From Bombyx mori (lineage: Eukaryota; Arthropoda; Insecta; Lepidoptera; Bombycidae), in assembly GCF_030269925.1 (NCBI RefSeq), contig NC_085124.1, positions 1 through 64,000 of the forward strand: a DNA stretch of 64,000 nt, written 5' to 3'. Position numbers and translations under genes: made by a program. A model generated the notes under the pieces. It was not told the origin of the DNA and did no database searches. It was given only the letters and a program-made list of their open reading frames with translations. Of this stretch, positions 35,453-48,108 are shown piece by piece. Each line of letters begins with the position of its first letter. Position 1 is the first letter of the stretch.

Positions 35453-36892
35453 ATGCATGCCATTAGGACCCCAGCCAAAGGTAATGTAGGTCACGTGCAG
35501 TCACCTGGCACTTCAAAAGCCACTGAAACCAATGTTCGCAAGAGCATATCGGAATGGGAAGGGACCAAGCGAGACTCTTCTAGCATCTCAGAGGGCAAAA
35601 CGACGCAGGCAGGACCAGCAGAATCTAAATCGGCACAGAACACTAAGCAGCCAGCGCTGCGGAAGGTACTGAGCCCAAAAGCACCAAATTACGCAAGCAG
35701 AACAGCGGAAGCGAAGGCCTGCCTCGTCAAAGGCAAAATGAATCTGAACAACTCCCGAAATTTAAAAACAGATATTAAGAGCGAAGTGGCTGGAGCACTG
35801 GACCGAATGTACCAGCTGGTTAAAGAGGCAGAGATCGAACTCAAAAAAGAAAAATCAAAAGAGAGGAACAGCGGAAGCCGAGAGGTGATGCGGGAACTGT
35901 CTACCTCAGACACAACATTTACACTAAGCCCAGACACGAATGAACTGGCGACTAAAATCGAGGAACATACAAACCTGTTGCTGGAGAACACTAAAAAAAT
36001 GGTAGAGCTTAGGGAAACGTTGGAAAAACAGAAGGAGACCCTGGAGAAGATGTCAACACTGACCTATGCCAGCGTGACCGCGACGCCAACCGTAGAAATG
36101 AGCGTAAAGCAAGGCCCTGCGCGAAGCACGCTGCACTCAGTGGTGGTCACCTCCAGTGACGACAAAGAAACTGGCGAGGAAGTTCTCAGTAGGGTTAGGA
36201 ATGCGATAGACGCTAAGGAAGGATGGATTCGGGTGGAAAAAATAAGGAAGGCTAAAGACAGGAAAATAATAATAGGGTTGGGTACGAAAGAAGACAGAGA
36301 AAAACTAAAAAACAAGCTGGTGAGCGACGGAGTAAACCTAAATGTCGAGACGGTAAAAAATAAAGATCCACTCCTCATCCTCAAAAATGTATTAAATATA
36401 AATACAGACGAGGACATACACAAGGCAATGAGGAACCAGAATAAGGATGTTTTTCAGGGTCTCGACGAAAGGGAAGACCGTATGGAAATAAAATACAAGA
36501 AAAAATCAAGAAACCCTCATACTGGTCATATAATAATTAGTGTCTCGCCGACCATCTATCAAAGAGCGATGAGCAGAGGGTACGTACATATTGACCTGCA
36601 GCGTATCAGGATAGAGGACCAATCCCCGCTCGTACAGTGTACCCGCTGCCTGAGTTTTGGGCACGGCAAGCGCTTTTGTGCTGAGCTTGCCGACCTCTGC
36701 AGCCACTGCGGAGGTCCTCACCTAAGAGCCGAGTGTGTGGAGTGGCTTTCAAAGGCCGTGCCGCCCAAGTGCTATAACTGCACAAAGGCAAACCTAGAAG
36801 ACACCGAACATAACGCGTTTGACCATGCGTGCCCGACACGACAGAGGTGGGACAAAATAGCAAGATCGACCATAGCCTACCATCAGTGCTAA
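35453..36892 (+). CDS. H ORF1: Gag-like protein with three zinc knuckles
   Basis: 479 residues from the ATG giving MHAIRTPAKG, like the MFxIRTP starts of D and G; a TTG four codons upstream is not needed. VRKSISEWEGT, then CLVKGKMNLNNSRNLKTDIK, a charged helical stretch, TLHSVVVTSSDDK and DPLLILKNVLNINTDED follow. Knuckles lie at about 396-409, 416-428 and 440-460. The C-terminus reads AYHQC where D, G and B read AYC. The stop is TAA rather than TGA. ORF2 is in the +1 frame and open from 36876. The role is RNA binding and telomere delivery, by family analogy. Confidence 0.93.
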   Translation: MHAIRTPAKGNVGHVQSPGTSKATETNVRKSISEWEGTKRDSSSISEGKTTQAGPAESKSAQNTKQPALRKVLSPKAPNYASRTAEAKACLVKGKMNLNNSRNLKTDIKSEVAGALDRMYQLVKEAEIELKKEKSKERNSGSREVMRELSTSDTTFTLSPDTNELATKIEEHTNLLLENTKKMVELRETLEKQKETLEKMSTLTYASVTATPTVEMSVKQGPARSTLHSVVVTSSDDKETGEEVLSRVRNAIDAKEGWIRVEKIRKAKDRKIIIGLGTKEDREKLKNKLVSDGVNLNVETVKNKDPLLILKNVLNINTDEDIHKAMRNQNKDVFQGLDEREDRMEIKYKKKSRNPHTGHIIISVSPTIYQRAMSRGYVHIDLQRIRIEDQSPLVQCTRCLSFGHGKRFCAELADLCSHCGGPHLRAECVEWLSKAVPPKCYNCTKANLEDTEHNAFDHACPTRQRWDKIARSTIAYHQC

Positions 36893-36923
36893 AGGCCCCC
36901 AAAATCAGCGGACATTCTATCAA

Positions 36924-39900
36924 GTGGTGCAAGCAAATTTGCAGAGAAAAAGATTGGCCACAAATGAGCTGTTCATGGAAGCAGTGAAGCGTAAAATTGA
37001 TATAGCTCTACTGCAGGAGCCCTATATAGGTGGAGACAGGGTAATGAAAGGTCATGCAGGGATGCGGATCTTCCAAGGGACAGGTGAAGCAGAGGGTGTG
37101 GTGAAATCGGCAATAGTCGTATTCGACAACGAATTAAACGTCACACAATACCCAGAACTCACTACCAACAACATCGTGGTAGTGGGGATCAACACCAGTG
37201 CATGGAAGATCACAGCTATTTCCTTTTATTTTGAACCTGACCAACCAGTAGAGCCCTATATGGCACAGCTTTCCAGAATAAGAGAAGAGATAGGTCCTGG
37301 CGGCTGGATAATCGGCGGTGATACAAACGCCAAGAGCACGTGGTGGGGAAGTCCGGTCACTGACCACAAGGGGGAGGACCTGCAGAGTGCCCTTACTGAA
37401 ATGAACTTCGCCGTGCTGAACACAGGGAAAATCCCGACGTTCGACACAGTAAGAGGTGGCAAACGTTACAGCAGCTACGTAGACATCACTGCATGCACAA
37501 TCGAAGTTCTGGACTTGGTGGACGACTGGAAAATCGAAGAGGGCCTCACGAGCTCCGACCACAACGGAATACTCTTCAATATCTATTTAGAAAAATCAAA
37601 AGGAATTAGAATTGAAAGGACGACTAGACTATTTAACACCAAAAAAGCAAATTGGCCTGAGTTTTGTGAAAAACTCAGACAATCCTTGCAAAACAACCAA
37701 ATAACAGGAACAGAAATAGAATCAATACATACAATAGACCAAATTGAATATATAGTAAACAAAATAACAGAAGTAATAACAGAAATATGCAACTTGACCC
37801 TAGCAAAAAAGATAAAGAAAGAGTATTTTACCTTACCGTGGTGGTCCAAAGAGCTCGAAGAGATGAAGCGAAACGTTGCCACCAAGAAACGCAGGATTCG
37901 ATGTGCAGCTCACGTACGGCGAACGAGGGTAGTTGAAGAGTACCTGCAAACAAAAGAAGAATATGAGATCAGAGCAGCCAAAGCACAAACTGAAAGCTGG
38001 AAAGAATTCTGTAAGAAACAAGACAAGGAAGGAATATGGGAAGGGATCTACAGGGTAATAGGGAGAGTGACAAAAAGAGTTGAGGATTCGCTCCTGCAAA
38101 AGGATGGGAAAACACTGACCGCACAAGAGTCCGTCGAGTTGCTGGCAGAGACTTTTTATCCAGAAGACTCGATCAGCAACGACGACGAACACCATAGCAG
38201 TATCCGGCAAAAGGCTTCCAGGGTGGATGATGGCGAACAAAATGAACTTTGCGAACCAGCATTCACAATGGAAGAAATAGAACGGGCAAGCGAGTCCTTC
38301 AGCTCTAAGAAGGCACCAGGGGCAGATGGCTTTACGGCAGATATCTGTTGTCAAGCTATTAAAAGCAGCCCAGAGGTATTCCTCACTTTACTTAATAAAT
38401 GCCTGGAACAGAACTACTTTCCCAAAATATGGAAAAAGGCCACAGTGATAGTGCTAAGGAAGCCTGGGAAGGAAAATTACACCAACCCCAAGTCATACAG
38501 GCCAATCGGACTGCTCCCTATCCTTGGAAAAATATACGAGAAGATGCTGGTAGCTCGTCTGAAACATCACCTAATACCGAGAATTAGCACGCGCCAATAT
38601 GGATTTATGCCGCAGCGGAGTACTGAGGACTCCCTCTATACACTCATCAAGCATATCCGTAACAAAATCGATAGGAAGAAAATTGTAACGTTGATATCGC
38701 TCGATATAGAGGGAGCTTTTGACAGCGCCTGGTGGCCTGCAATTCGGGTGCGTCTGGCGGAGGTACAGTGCCCGATCGGCTTAAGGCGAGTAATGGCCAG
38801 CTATCTAAGGGACAGGCAGGTCTCCGTGAGATATGCTGGAAAAACACACACTCAGAAAACCAGTAAAGGCTGCGTACAGGGATCCGTGGCAGGGCCCATC
38901 CTATGGAACCTGCTAATAGATCCACTGTTGGGCAGCTTCGAACGGAGAGGGGACTACTGCCAGGCATTCGCAGACGATGTCGTGCTTGTGGTCGATGGAG
39001 ACACCGCATTAGAGATCGAAACGAAAGCTAATGCTGCACTCAAACATGCTCGGGAATGGGGAGTCAGAAATAAGCTCAAATTCGCGGCACATAAAACCAA
39101 GGCCATTACCATAACTAGGAAGCTTAAGTACGACACCCCAAGACTGAGCATGGGAAGAGCCAGCATCGAAATGGTCAAAGAAATAAAAATGCTAGGTGTC
39201 ACCATTGACGACAAGTTGACTTTCAACAGCCACGTCTCGAATGTCTGCCGCAAGGCTATAAATATCTATAAGAAACTGTCCAGAGCCGCGAAAGCCAGCT
39301 GGGGGCTCCACCCAGAGGTAATTCGGACAATTTATATAGCTGTCATGGAGCCCGTTATCTTATATGCGGCCAGCGTGTGGGCACCCGCGGTAAACAAGCT
39401 GGGTACCCAGAAACAGCTGGGAATTGTGCAGAGAGGCATAGCACAGAAGATCTGCAGAGCATATCGTACAGTCTCTCTCCACTCAGCGCTCATCCTGGCG
39501 GGTACGCTCCCCCTTGATCTTAGAGTGCGAGAGGTCGCTGCACTGTACAGGGCCAGGAGGGGCTCAGCGGTTCCGGAACTGTGTGGCCGTGAGGTGGAGA
39601 AGATGACGTCAGCGGCCGGGATGCCACATCCTGCAGAGTGCACTAGAATAGGGGTTACCCGCTTGGTTGACCAAGACGATGTCGAAATGCATAGTGCATT
39701 CGACATTCGAATCTTTACAGATGGTAGTAAAATCAACCACGGAGTTGGGGCTGCGCTCTCAGTCTGGAACAGCGAGGCTGAAATAAAAACTCGCAAACTC
39801 GTACTGCCCAGTTTCTGCACAGTTTACCAAGCGGAGCTCTTGGCGCTGTGCGTAGCAACTAAAGAGGCCATGACCATCAGAGCCAGAACGTTTGGTGTTT

Positions 39901-40571
39901 ACAGCGACTCCATGGCAGCTCTCCAAACTATACAAAACTATAGTTGCCTCCATCCCCTGGCAGTGCAAGCCAGAGAAAATATCAAACGCATATCTCGTGA
40001 AGGAAAAACCATACGCTTGCACTGGATCAAGGCACACGTAGGGTTGGAAGGCAATGAAAGAGCAGATGAGCTCGCCAAAGGGGCGGCTGTAGATACCAAA
40101 CGCAAACCGGATTACGACCGATGCCCGATTGCATACATCAAGCGTGGTATTCGTGCGGCCACGCTTGATGAATGGAACCGCAGGTACAATTCCGGAGAAA
40201 CGGCGTCAATTACCAAACTGTTCTTCCCGGACGCGAAGGCGGCCTATAAAATTGTACGAAAACTTGTACCGACTTACCTGACTACGCAAATCATGACGGG
40301 GCACGGTGGATTTTCCGAATACCTTAGTCGCTTTAAGTGCAAGGAGAGTCCATCGTGCATCTGCGACCCAGCACAAGCAGAGACAGTACAGCACTTGCTC
40401 TTGGTGTGTCCGATCCACGCAGTGGAGAGGTTTGAATTTGAGCAAAGAGTGCAGCACAACCTGACAGTGGATATGATTCAAGAGCTAATTGCGGGGAATA
40501 ATAGAGAATTATTTATGAAATACTGTACAAAAATTGTAGAAAAAGTGACAAAAAGAAATAAATTAGTATAA
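36924..40571 (+). CDS. H ORF2: endonuclease, reverse transcriptase, RNase H, zinc finger
   Basis: About 1215 residues when counted from GTG 36924. The first ATG is 36975, inside the conserved N-terminus after the NLQR motif. No in-frame ATG exists between the ORF1 stop and NLQR. Endonuclease motifs: LLQEPY, GGDTNAKSTWWGS, VDIT, SSDHN. RT motifs: YRPIGLLPILGK, SLDIEGAFDSAWW, GCVQGSVAGP, FADD (38967-38978). RNase H motifs: FTDGSK, YQAELLAL, YSDSMAAL, KAHVGLEGNERAD. Finger: C-x-C-x9-H-x4-C. The frame is intact. Very similar in sequence to A0 ORF2. Translation probably depends on ORF1 termination. Confidence 0.93.
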   Translation: MVQANLQRKRLATNELFMEAVKRKIDIALLQEPYIGGDRVMKGHAGMRIFQGTGEAEGVVKSAIVVFDNELNVTQYPELTTNNIVVVGINTSAWKITAISFYFEPDQPVEPYMAQLSRIREEIGPGGWIIGGDTNAKSTWWGSPVTDHKGEDLQSALTEMNFAVLNTGKIPTFDTVRGGKRYSSYVDITACTIEVLDLVDDWKIEEGLTSSDHNGILFNIYLEKSKGIRIERTTRLFNTKKANWPEFCEKLRQSLQNNQITGTEIESIHTIDQIEYIVNKITEVITEICNLTLAKKIKKEYFTLPWWSKELEEMKRNVATKKRRIRCAAHVRRTRVVEEYLQTKEEYEIRAAKAQTESWKEFCKKQDKEGIWEGIYRVIGRVTKRVEDSLLQKDGKTLTAQESVELLAETFYPEDSISNDDEHHSSIRQKASRVDDGEQNELCEPAFTMEEIERASESFSSKKAPGADGFTADICCQAIKSSPEVFLTLLNKCLEQNYFPKIWKKATVIVLRKPGKENYTNPKSYRPIGLLPILGKIYEKMLVARLKHHLIPRISTRQYGFMPQRSTEDSLYTLIKHIRNKIDRKKIVTLISLDIEGAFDSAWWPAIRVRLAEVQCPIGLRRVMASYLRDRQVSVRYAGKTHTQKTSKGCVQGSVAGPILWNLLIDPLLGSFERRGDYCQAFADDVVLVVDGDTALEIETKANAALKHAREWGVRNKLKFAAHKTKAITITRKLKYDTPRLSMGRASIEMVKEIKMLGVTIDDKLTFNSHVSNVCRKAINIYKKLSRAAKASWGLHPEVIRTIYIAVMEPVILYAASVWAPAVNKLGTQKQLGIVQRGIAQKICRAYRTVSLHSALILAGTLPLDLRVREVAALYRARRGSAVPELCGREVEKMTSAAGMPHPAECTRIGVTRLVDQDDVEMHSAFDIRIFTDGSKINHGVGAALSVWNSEAEIKTRKLVLPSFCTVYQAELLALCVATKEAMTIRARTFGVYSDSMAALQTIQNYSCLHPLAVQARENIKRISREGKTIRLHWIKAHVGLEGNERADELAKGAAVDTKRKPDYDRCPIAYIKRGIRAATLDEWNRRYNSGETASITKLFFPDAKAAYKIVRKLVPTYLTTQIMTGHGGFSEYLSRFKCKESPSCICDPAQAETVQHLLLVCPIHAVERFEFEQRVQHNLTVDMIQELIAGNNRELFMKYCTKIVEKVTKRNKLV

Positions 40572-40978
40572 GTAAATTATGTTTACATAATATAAGTTAT
40601 ATATTAAGATAAACATAAAATAGAAAGTAATGCAAATAGTATAGTTGAGAAATTGTAAAACTAGATATAAGATAGAAAAGTATAAAACAAAAAAGAGAAA
40701 CAAAACTGACCCCTGTGCCGTTCTTTGTGTTGTGTAGTTTCTTATTTAAATACCAACCTGTACATAAATCCCTAAGAATATAAATAAAGAAAATGATGAA
40801 AAGTAGTTAGCGTAGCGTAGTAGTATAATGTAGTCGGGAATCCCACCCAGAAAGTAGCGAATGGTGATGAACGAAAGAAAGATGGTATGTAGCATGAAAG
40901 TACGAGAAGAAAACTTGCGAGAACTGGAATGAAAGAGAACTTGTTAGAACAGGCTCCGATCATGTTGGAGGTAGACAG

Positions 40979-40983
<5 letters not shown>
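40572..40983 (+). other. H 3' UTR with two recognisable 3' signals
   Basis: From 40832 a diverged version of the A/C module is visible (TCGGGAATCCCACCC, then GATGAACGAAAGAAAGA and GCATGAAAGTACGAGAAG). It is followed by the hairpin CTCCGA (40954-40959)/TTGGAG (40965-40970) with loop TCATG, as in D. Confidence 0.7.
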
Positions 40984-41018
<35 letters not shown>

Positions 41019-41021
<3 letters not shown>

Positions 41022-41140
41022 AACCTAACCTAACCTAACCTAACCTAACCTAACCTAACCTAACCTAACCTAACCTAACCTAACCTAACCTAACCTAACC
41101 TAACCTAACCTAACCTAACCTAACCTAACCTAACCTAACC
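41019..41140 (+). repeat. (CCTAA)n telomeric tract
   Basis: 24 units plus CC. Confidence 0.97.
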
Positions 41141-44260
<3,120 letters not shown>

Positions 44261-45196
44261 CCCATCCACTCAGTGGAACGCACACACATGAAACATAAAC
44301 ACATGCACACACACATACACACACCGATATAAAAGTATATAATAAATATATATGGATATATCAACACAGGCAAACAAACACTGAACACGTATACAAATGA
44401 CTAAATAGAAAACAGCTAAAGAAATTATTTCGCAACAAGAAATGACAATAAGTATATATACTAGAGTATATATATACTATTGACAAAGAAACAATGGAAA
44501 TCATAGATACACTGAGTCAAAATGTCACTATTCCAAAGTTCAAATAAAGACATTTTTATAAATAATTAATACCGGAAGGAACCATAGAAATAAGCTAAAA
44601 ACATATTGTTGAATAGAATAAGAAACAAAAATTGTACAGAACTAGATTTTAAGAATTAAGTAAGAGTGAGTACAGTAAACGGTGAATAGAATAAGAAATA
44701 GAAGTAAGCTCTAGACACAACAACATAATACTGTACTGTAAGAAAATAAATTTAAACATATTATTAAATAGAGTAAGAAACAAATATTTGTAAAAAACTA
44801 GATATAAAATTGTGAATAAAATAAGAAATAGATAGTAAGCTATAGACATAACAATTTAATACTGTAAGAAAATAGAAGTTGAAAAATATTGTAGCTATAT
44901 TGTATTGGACAATGTTGTAAAGCTGTTAAACAAAAAAAAAAAAAAAAAAATTAATGTACTAACACCACGGTTACAATAAACGGTCACATACGTAGTTAAA
45001 TTATTCCCCCAAGAGATAAAAATAAAAGATAGTCAAAGTAGCGGGAGTCCCACCCGGCTAAGAAAGTAAGGTGATGGATGAAAGAAAGAAATAGTATGAG
45101 GCATGTCAGTGCGAGAAGCATACAAGCGAGAAATGGTATGAATGTGTTACTTAGAATAATAAGGTCCTGCCGAGTCTATGGGCGGGGAAAGGCGAG
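44261..45196 (+). other. C3 3' UTR
   Basis: A CA-rich start, AT-rich middle and a short internal A run near 44930-44950. It ends with the A-type terminal module 45040-45196 (AGCGGGAGTCCCACCCGG to GGGGAAAGGCGAG). Confidence 0.7.
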
Positions 45197-45256
<60 letters not shown>

Positions 45257-45259
<3 letters not shown>

Positions 45260-45658
45260 AACCTAACCTAACCTAACCTAACCTAACCTAACCTAACCTA
45301 ACCTAACCTAACCTAACCTAACCTAACCTAACCTAACCTAACCTAACCTAACCTAACCTAACCTAACCTAACCTAACCTAACCTAACCTAACCTAACCTA
45401 ACCTAACCTAACCTAACCTAACCTAACCTAACCTAACCTAACCTAACCTAACCTAACCTAACCTAACCTAACCTAACCTAACCTAACCTAACCTAACCTA
45501 ACCTAACCTAACCTAACCTAACCTAACCTAACCTAACCTAACCTAACCTAACCTAACCTAACCTAACCTAACCTAACCTAACCTAACCTAACCTAACCTA
45601 ACCTAACCTAACCTAACCTAACCTAACCTAACCTAACCTAACCTAACCTAACCTAACC
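45257..45658 (+). repeat. (CCTAA)n telomeric tract
   Basis: 80 units plus CC. Confidence 0.97.
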
Positions 45659-46829
45659 GAGTCTGCTGGCAGCCACGACCGCGAGCGCCACGAAAATACA
45701 TCGCTCCGCGTTTAAAAAATCCGAAAAATAGTGTCAAGTGCATGGATTGCAGTGAAAGTGGTCTTAAAAGAAGCGGACAGTGACAAGGAAGCCGACGCTG
45801 AAAACCGCGTGCTTCGGAGACAACGGGTTCTGGAGTTATTCCGGAAAACCTGAAAAAACCACGTGCTTGGAACACAAAGTGGCGTGCGCCGCTCGATATT
45901 GATCGACGACGTGTTGTTTTTCAAGTGTATTTCTATAGCACACGGTGCCGCACACCTTCCACCCCAATTTCGGATTTTTTCAGTGAAAGTATCCGGAGAT
46001 ACAACACTTTTTCTCGAACCACGTGGCCACGTGGTCCTAGAAATAGGGCAGCTCGACAGGAGTGTGATATACCAACAGAAGCGCCTTGAAGAGACAAACA
46101 CGGACCTGTAAACAGCATCATCCGGAATAAGCTGTGAAAAGAGATAGAGTGAAAAACATTTTGTGACCACGTGCTCGGGACACAAAAGTGCATTTTTCTC
46201 TAGATTTAGAGTGACGACCTGTGAGTTTTTTCGTGCGTCGAGAACGGCGCTTCGACGGGCTATACAACGACACCACTCGCCGATTTTTCCGGTAAGAATT
46301 TCCGGAGTTACAGTGTTTTTTCTTAAACCCACGTGGACACGTGGTCCCAGTTCTGGGGCAGTGCGGCGGGAGTGCGATATACCAAAAGACGCGCCTCGAC
46401 GAGACATTTACAACAATAAAAACCGCATCACCCAGGAACACATAGAAAAAAAGTTATTACATAAAATGTGTTTATAACCTCTAAAATAGACAAAATTAGG
46501 AAAGTGTATATAAGTGGGACATATCGACGACGTGAAAAACAGCAGACTTATTTATATAGATAGTTTTAAGCTTATTATAAACAATTTATTGATATTATAG
46601 GATACTATATAGTTAGTGATATTAGATATAAGTTGACTTTAATATAATTGACATATTTTGTCAATGTTAATTTAAGTTATTATTACTTAGACTGTATGTG
46701 ATCTCTGATTACTGGCTGCTGTTAAACTGTTAAATATACAACTTATACAAACTTTGAAGTAACACAGCTAGTAACAGTCATTGGGGATCACTTTGTTTTA
46801 TAATAATTGACTCTAATCTCTCAAACAAG
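45659..46829 (+). promoter_or_regulatory. B1 5' leader with two ~310-nt monomers and six E-boxes
   Basis: CACGTG occurs at 45860, 46020, 46028, 46168, 46330 and 46338. The pattern single, pair, single, pair repeats with a period of 308-310 nt, and the surrounding text (GTGGTCCTAG / GTGGTCCCAG, then GGGCAG, GAGTGTGATATACC / GAGTGCGATATACC) shows two diverged tandem monomers. CCACGACCGCGAGCGCCACG lies at 45673-45692, as in family C. The part nearer ORF1 is AT-rich. Confidence 0.65.
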
Positions 46830-48104
46830 ATGTACGCCGCATCAAGAACCCCTCCCAAGAGGAGTACAGATGAGACAGTTCCCCCCGGAAACGCTAAAAG
46901 GACTTCTATGACGGACACAGCGACAGCACGGTTGGAGACCAGGAGCCCATATGACAAACTGGACCGGGTTGCTGAGGCCAGGGGTTGCCTGACTAGGGTG
47001 ATGATCGGCCTCAGCAATTCGAAAAATATAAAAACCGAAATAAAGGAGGCGGTAAAGATATCGGTGGAGCGACTTTTTGTTCTGGTTAAGGAAGCTGAAT
47101 CCGATAGAAAAAAGGGTAGTGGCGTGCAGGGAGGAGAGAAACTCCCTCAACCTGTGTCCACGCAGCACCCCCCTTCAGAACAGAAGGAACTCAGAGACAT
47201 CCTGAAGGAGCACGGTGAGCTATTGGCGGACAGCAATGGCAAAATCAAACAACTGCAGGACCAGCTGACGCTGCACAGGGAAACGATGGAGAAGATGACC
47301 TACGCTGGTGTGGTGGCTGGAGGAACACAAAAGACAAATTCTCCTAAAAGAACACTTCATACCGTGATGATAACCTCGACCGACGAGACAGACACGGGAG
47401 ACCAAGTCCTGGAAAAAATCAGGAAAACTGTTAATGCGAGGGACGAAGAGATAAAGGTAGATAAAATAAGGAAAGTTAAAGATAGGAAAATTATAGTGGG
47501 ATGCAAGGATGGAAAGGAAATGGATAGAGTTAAAGACAAGATAAGAGAGCAGGAAGGGCTAACCATCGAGGACATAAAAGCCAAAGACCCACTAGTAATT
47601 CTATATGGAGTCTTGCAGTCAAACTCGGACGAGGATATAATGAAGTCTATAAAAAACCAAAATAGGCACCTGTTCCAGGGCTTAGGAAATGACGAATATA
47701 GGATTGAAATGTTATATAGGCGAAGAGCGAGGAACCCACTGACGGTACATGTGGTCCTGAGGGTATCGCCACAGGTGTGGAACCGGCTCACAGAGGCCGG
47801 GGCTGTGCATGTGGATATGCAGCGCGTCAGGGTCGCTGATCAGTCCCCCATAGTGCAGTGTTCGCAATGCCTGGGATATGGACACGGTCGCCGTTTTTGC
47901 CAGGAACAGGAGGTTGCGTGCGGTCATTGTGGTGGGAACCATCTCCGAGCCCAGTGCACTAAATGGCAAGATGCCGAGGAACCCAGTTGCGTGAACTGCC
48001 AGAGGGCTAAGGCAATAAAGACCAGTCATAGTGTATATAGTCAGGAGTGTCCAGTAAGAAGGAAGTGGGACACCCTGGCAAGATCTAGGGTTGCGTATTG
48101 CTGA
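46830..48104 (+). CDS. B1 ORF1: Gag-like protein with three zinc knuckles
   Basis: 424 residues, the shortest full-length ORF1 here, starting MYAASRTPPKRST. The N-terminal segment ARGCLTRVMIGLSNSKNIK is the counterpart of the conserved block in other families, followed by a helical region, TLHTVMITSTDET and DPLVILYGVLQSNSDED. Knuckles lie at about 344-357, 364-376 and 387-407, then VRRKWDTLARSRVAYC. The stop TGA is followed by GGGC and the ORF2 ATG, so the stop and start are four bases apart, in the +1 frame. This suits termination-reinitiation, known for the related SART1 element. Confidence 0.93.
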   Translation: MYAASRTPPKRSTDETVPPGNAKRTSMTDTATARLETRSPYDKLDRVAEARGCLTRVMIGLSNSKNIKTEIKEAVKISVERLFVLVKEAESDRKKGSGVQGGEKLPQPVSTQHPPSEQKELRDILKEHGELLADSNGKIKQLQDQLTLHRETMEKMTYAGVVAGGTQKTNSPKRTLHTVMITSTDETDTGDQVLEKIRKTVNARDEEIKVDKIRKVKDRKIIVGCKDGKEMDRVKDKIREQEGLTIEDIKAKDPLVILYGVLQSNSDEDIMKSIKNQNRHLFQGLGNDEYRIEMLYRRRARNPLTVHVVLRVSPQVWNRLTEAGAVHVDMQRVRVADQSPIVQCSQCLGYGHGRRFCQEQEVACGHCGGNHLRAQCTKWQDAEEPSCVNCQRAKAIKTSHSVYSQECPVRRKWDTLARSRVAYC

Positions 48105-48108
48105 GGGC

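Larger units (their letters stand above)
33750..41018 (+). mobile_element. H: complete autonomous TRAS-like telomeric retrotransposon
   Basis: A full-length insertion of about 7.3 kb, with CCTAACC on the left and poly(A) (40984-41018) then CCTAA on the right. Both ORFs are intact. It starts AGTC like E. ORF2 is closest to family A. Its 3' end combines an A/C-like module with the D/B/E-type terminal hairpin. Confidence 0.94.

Noticed and set aside
45078..45266. Open frame ending in poly-lysine
   Set aside because: It is the poly(A) tail and 3' module of C3 read as codons.
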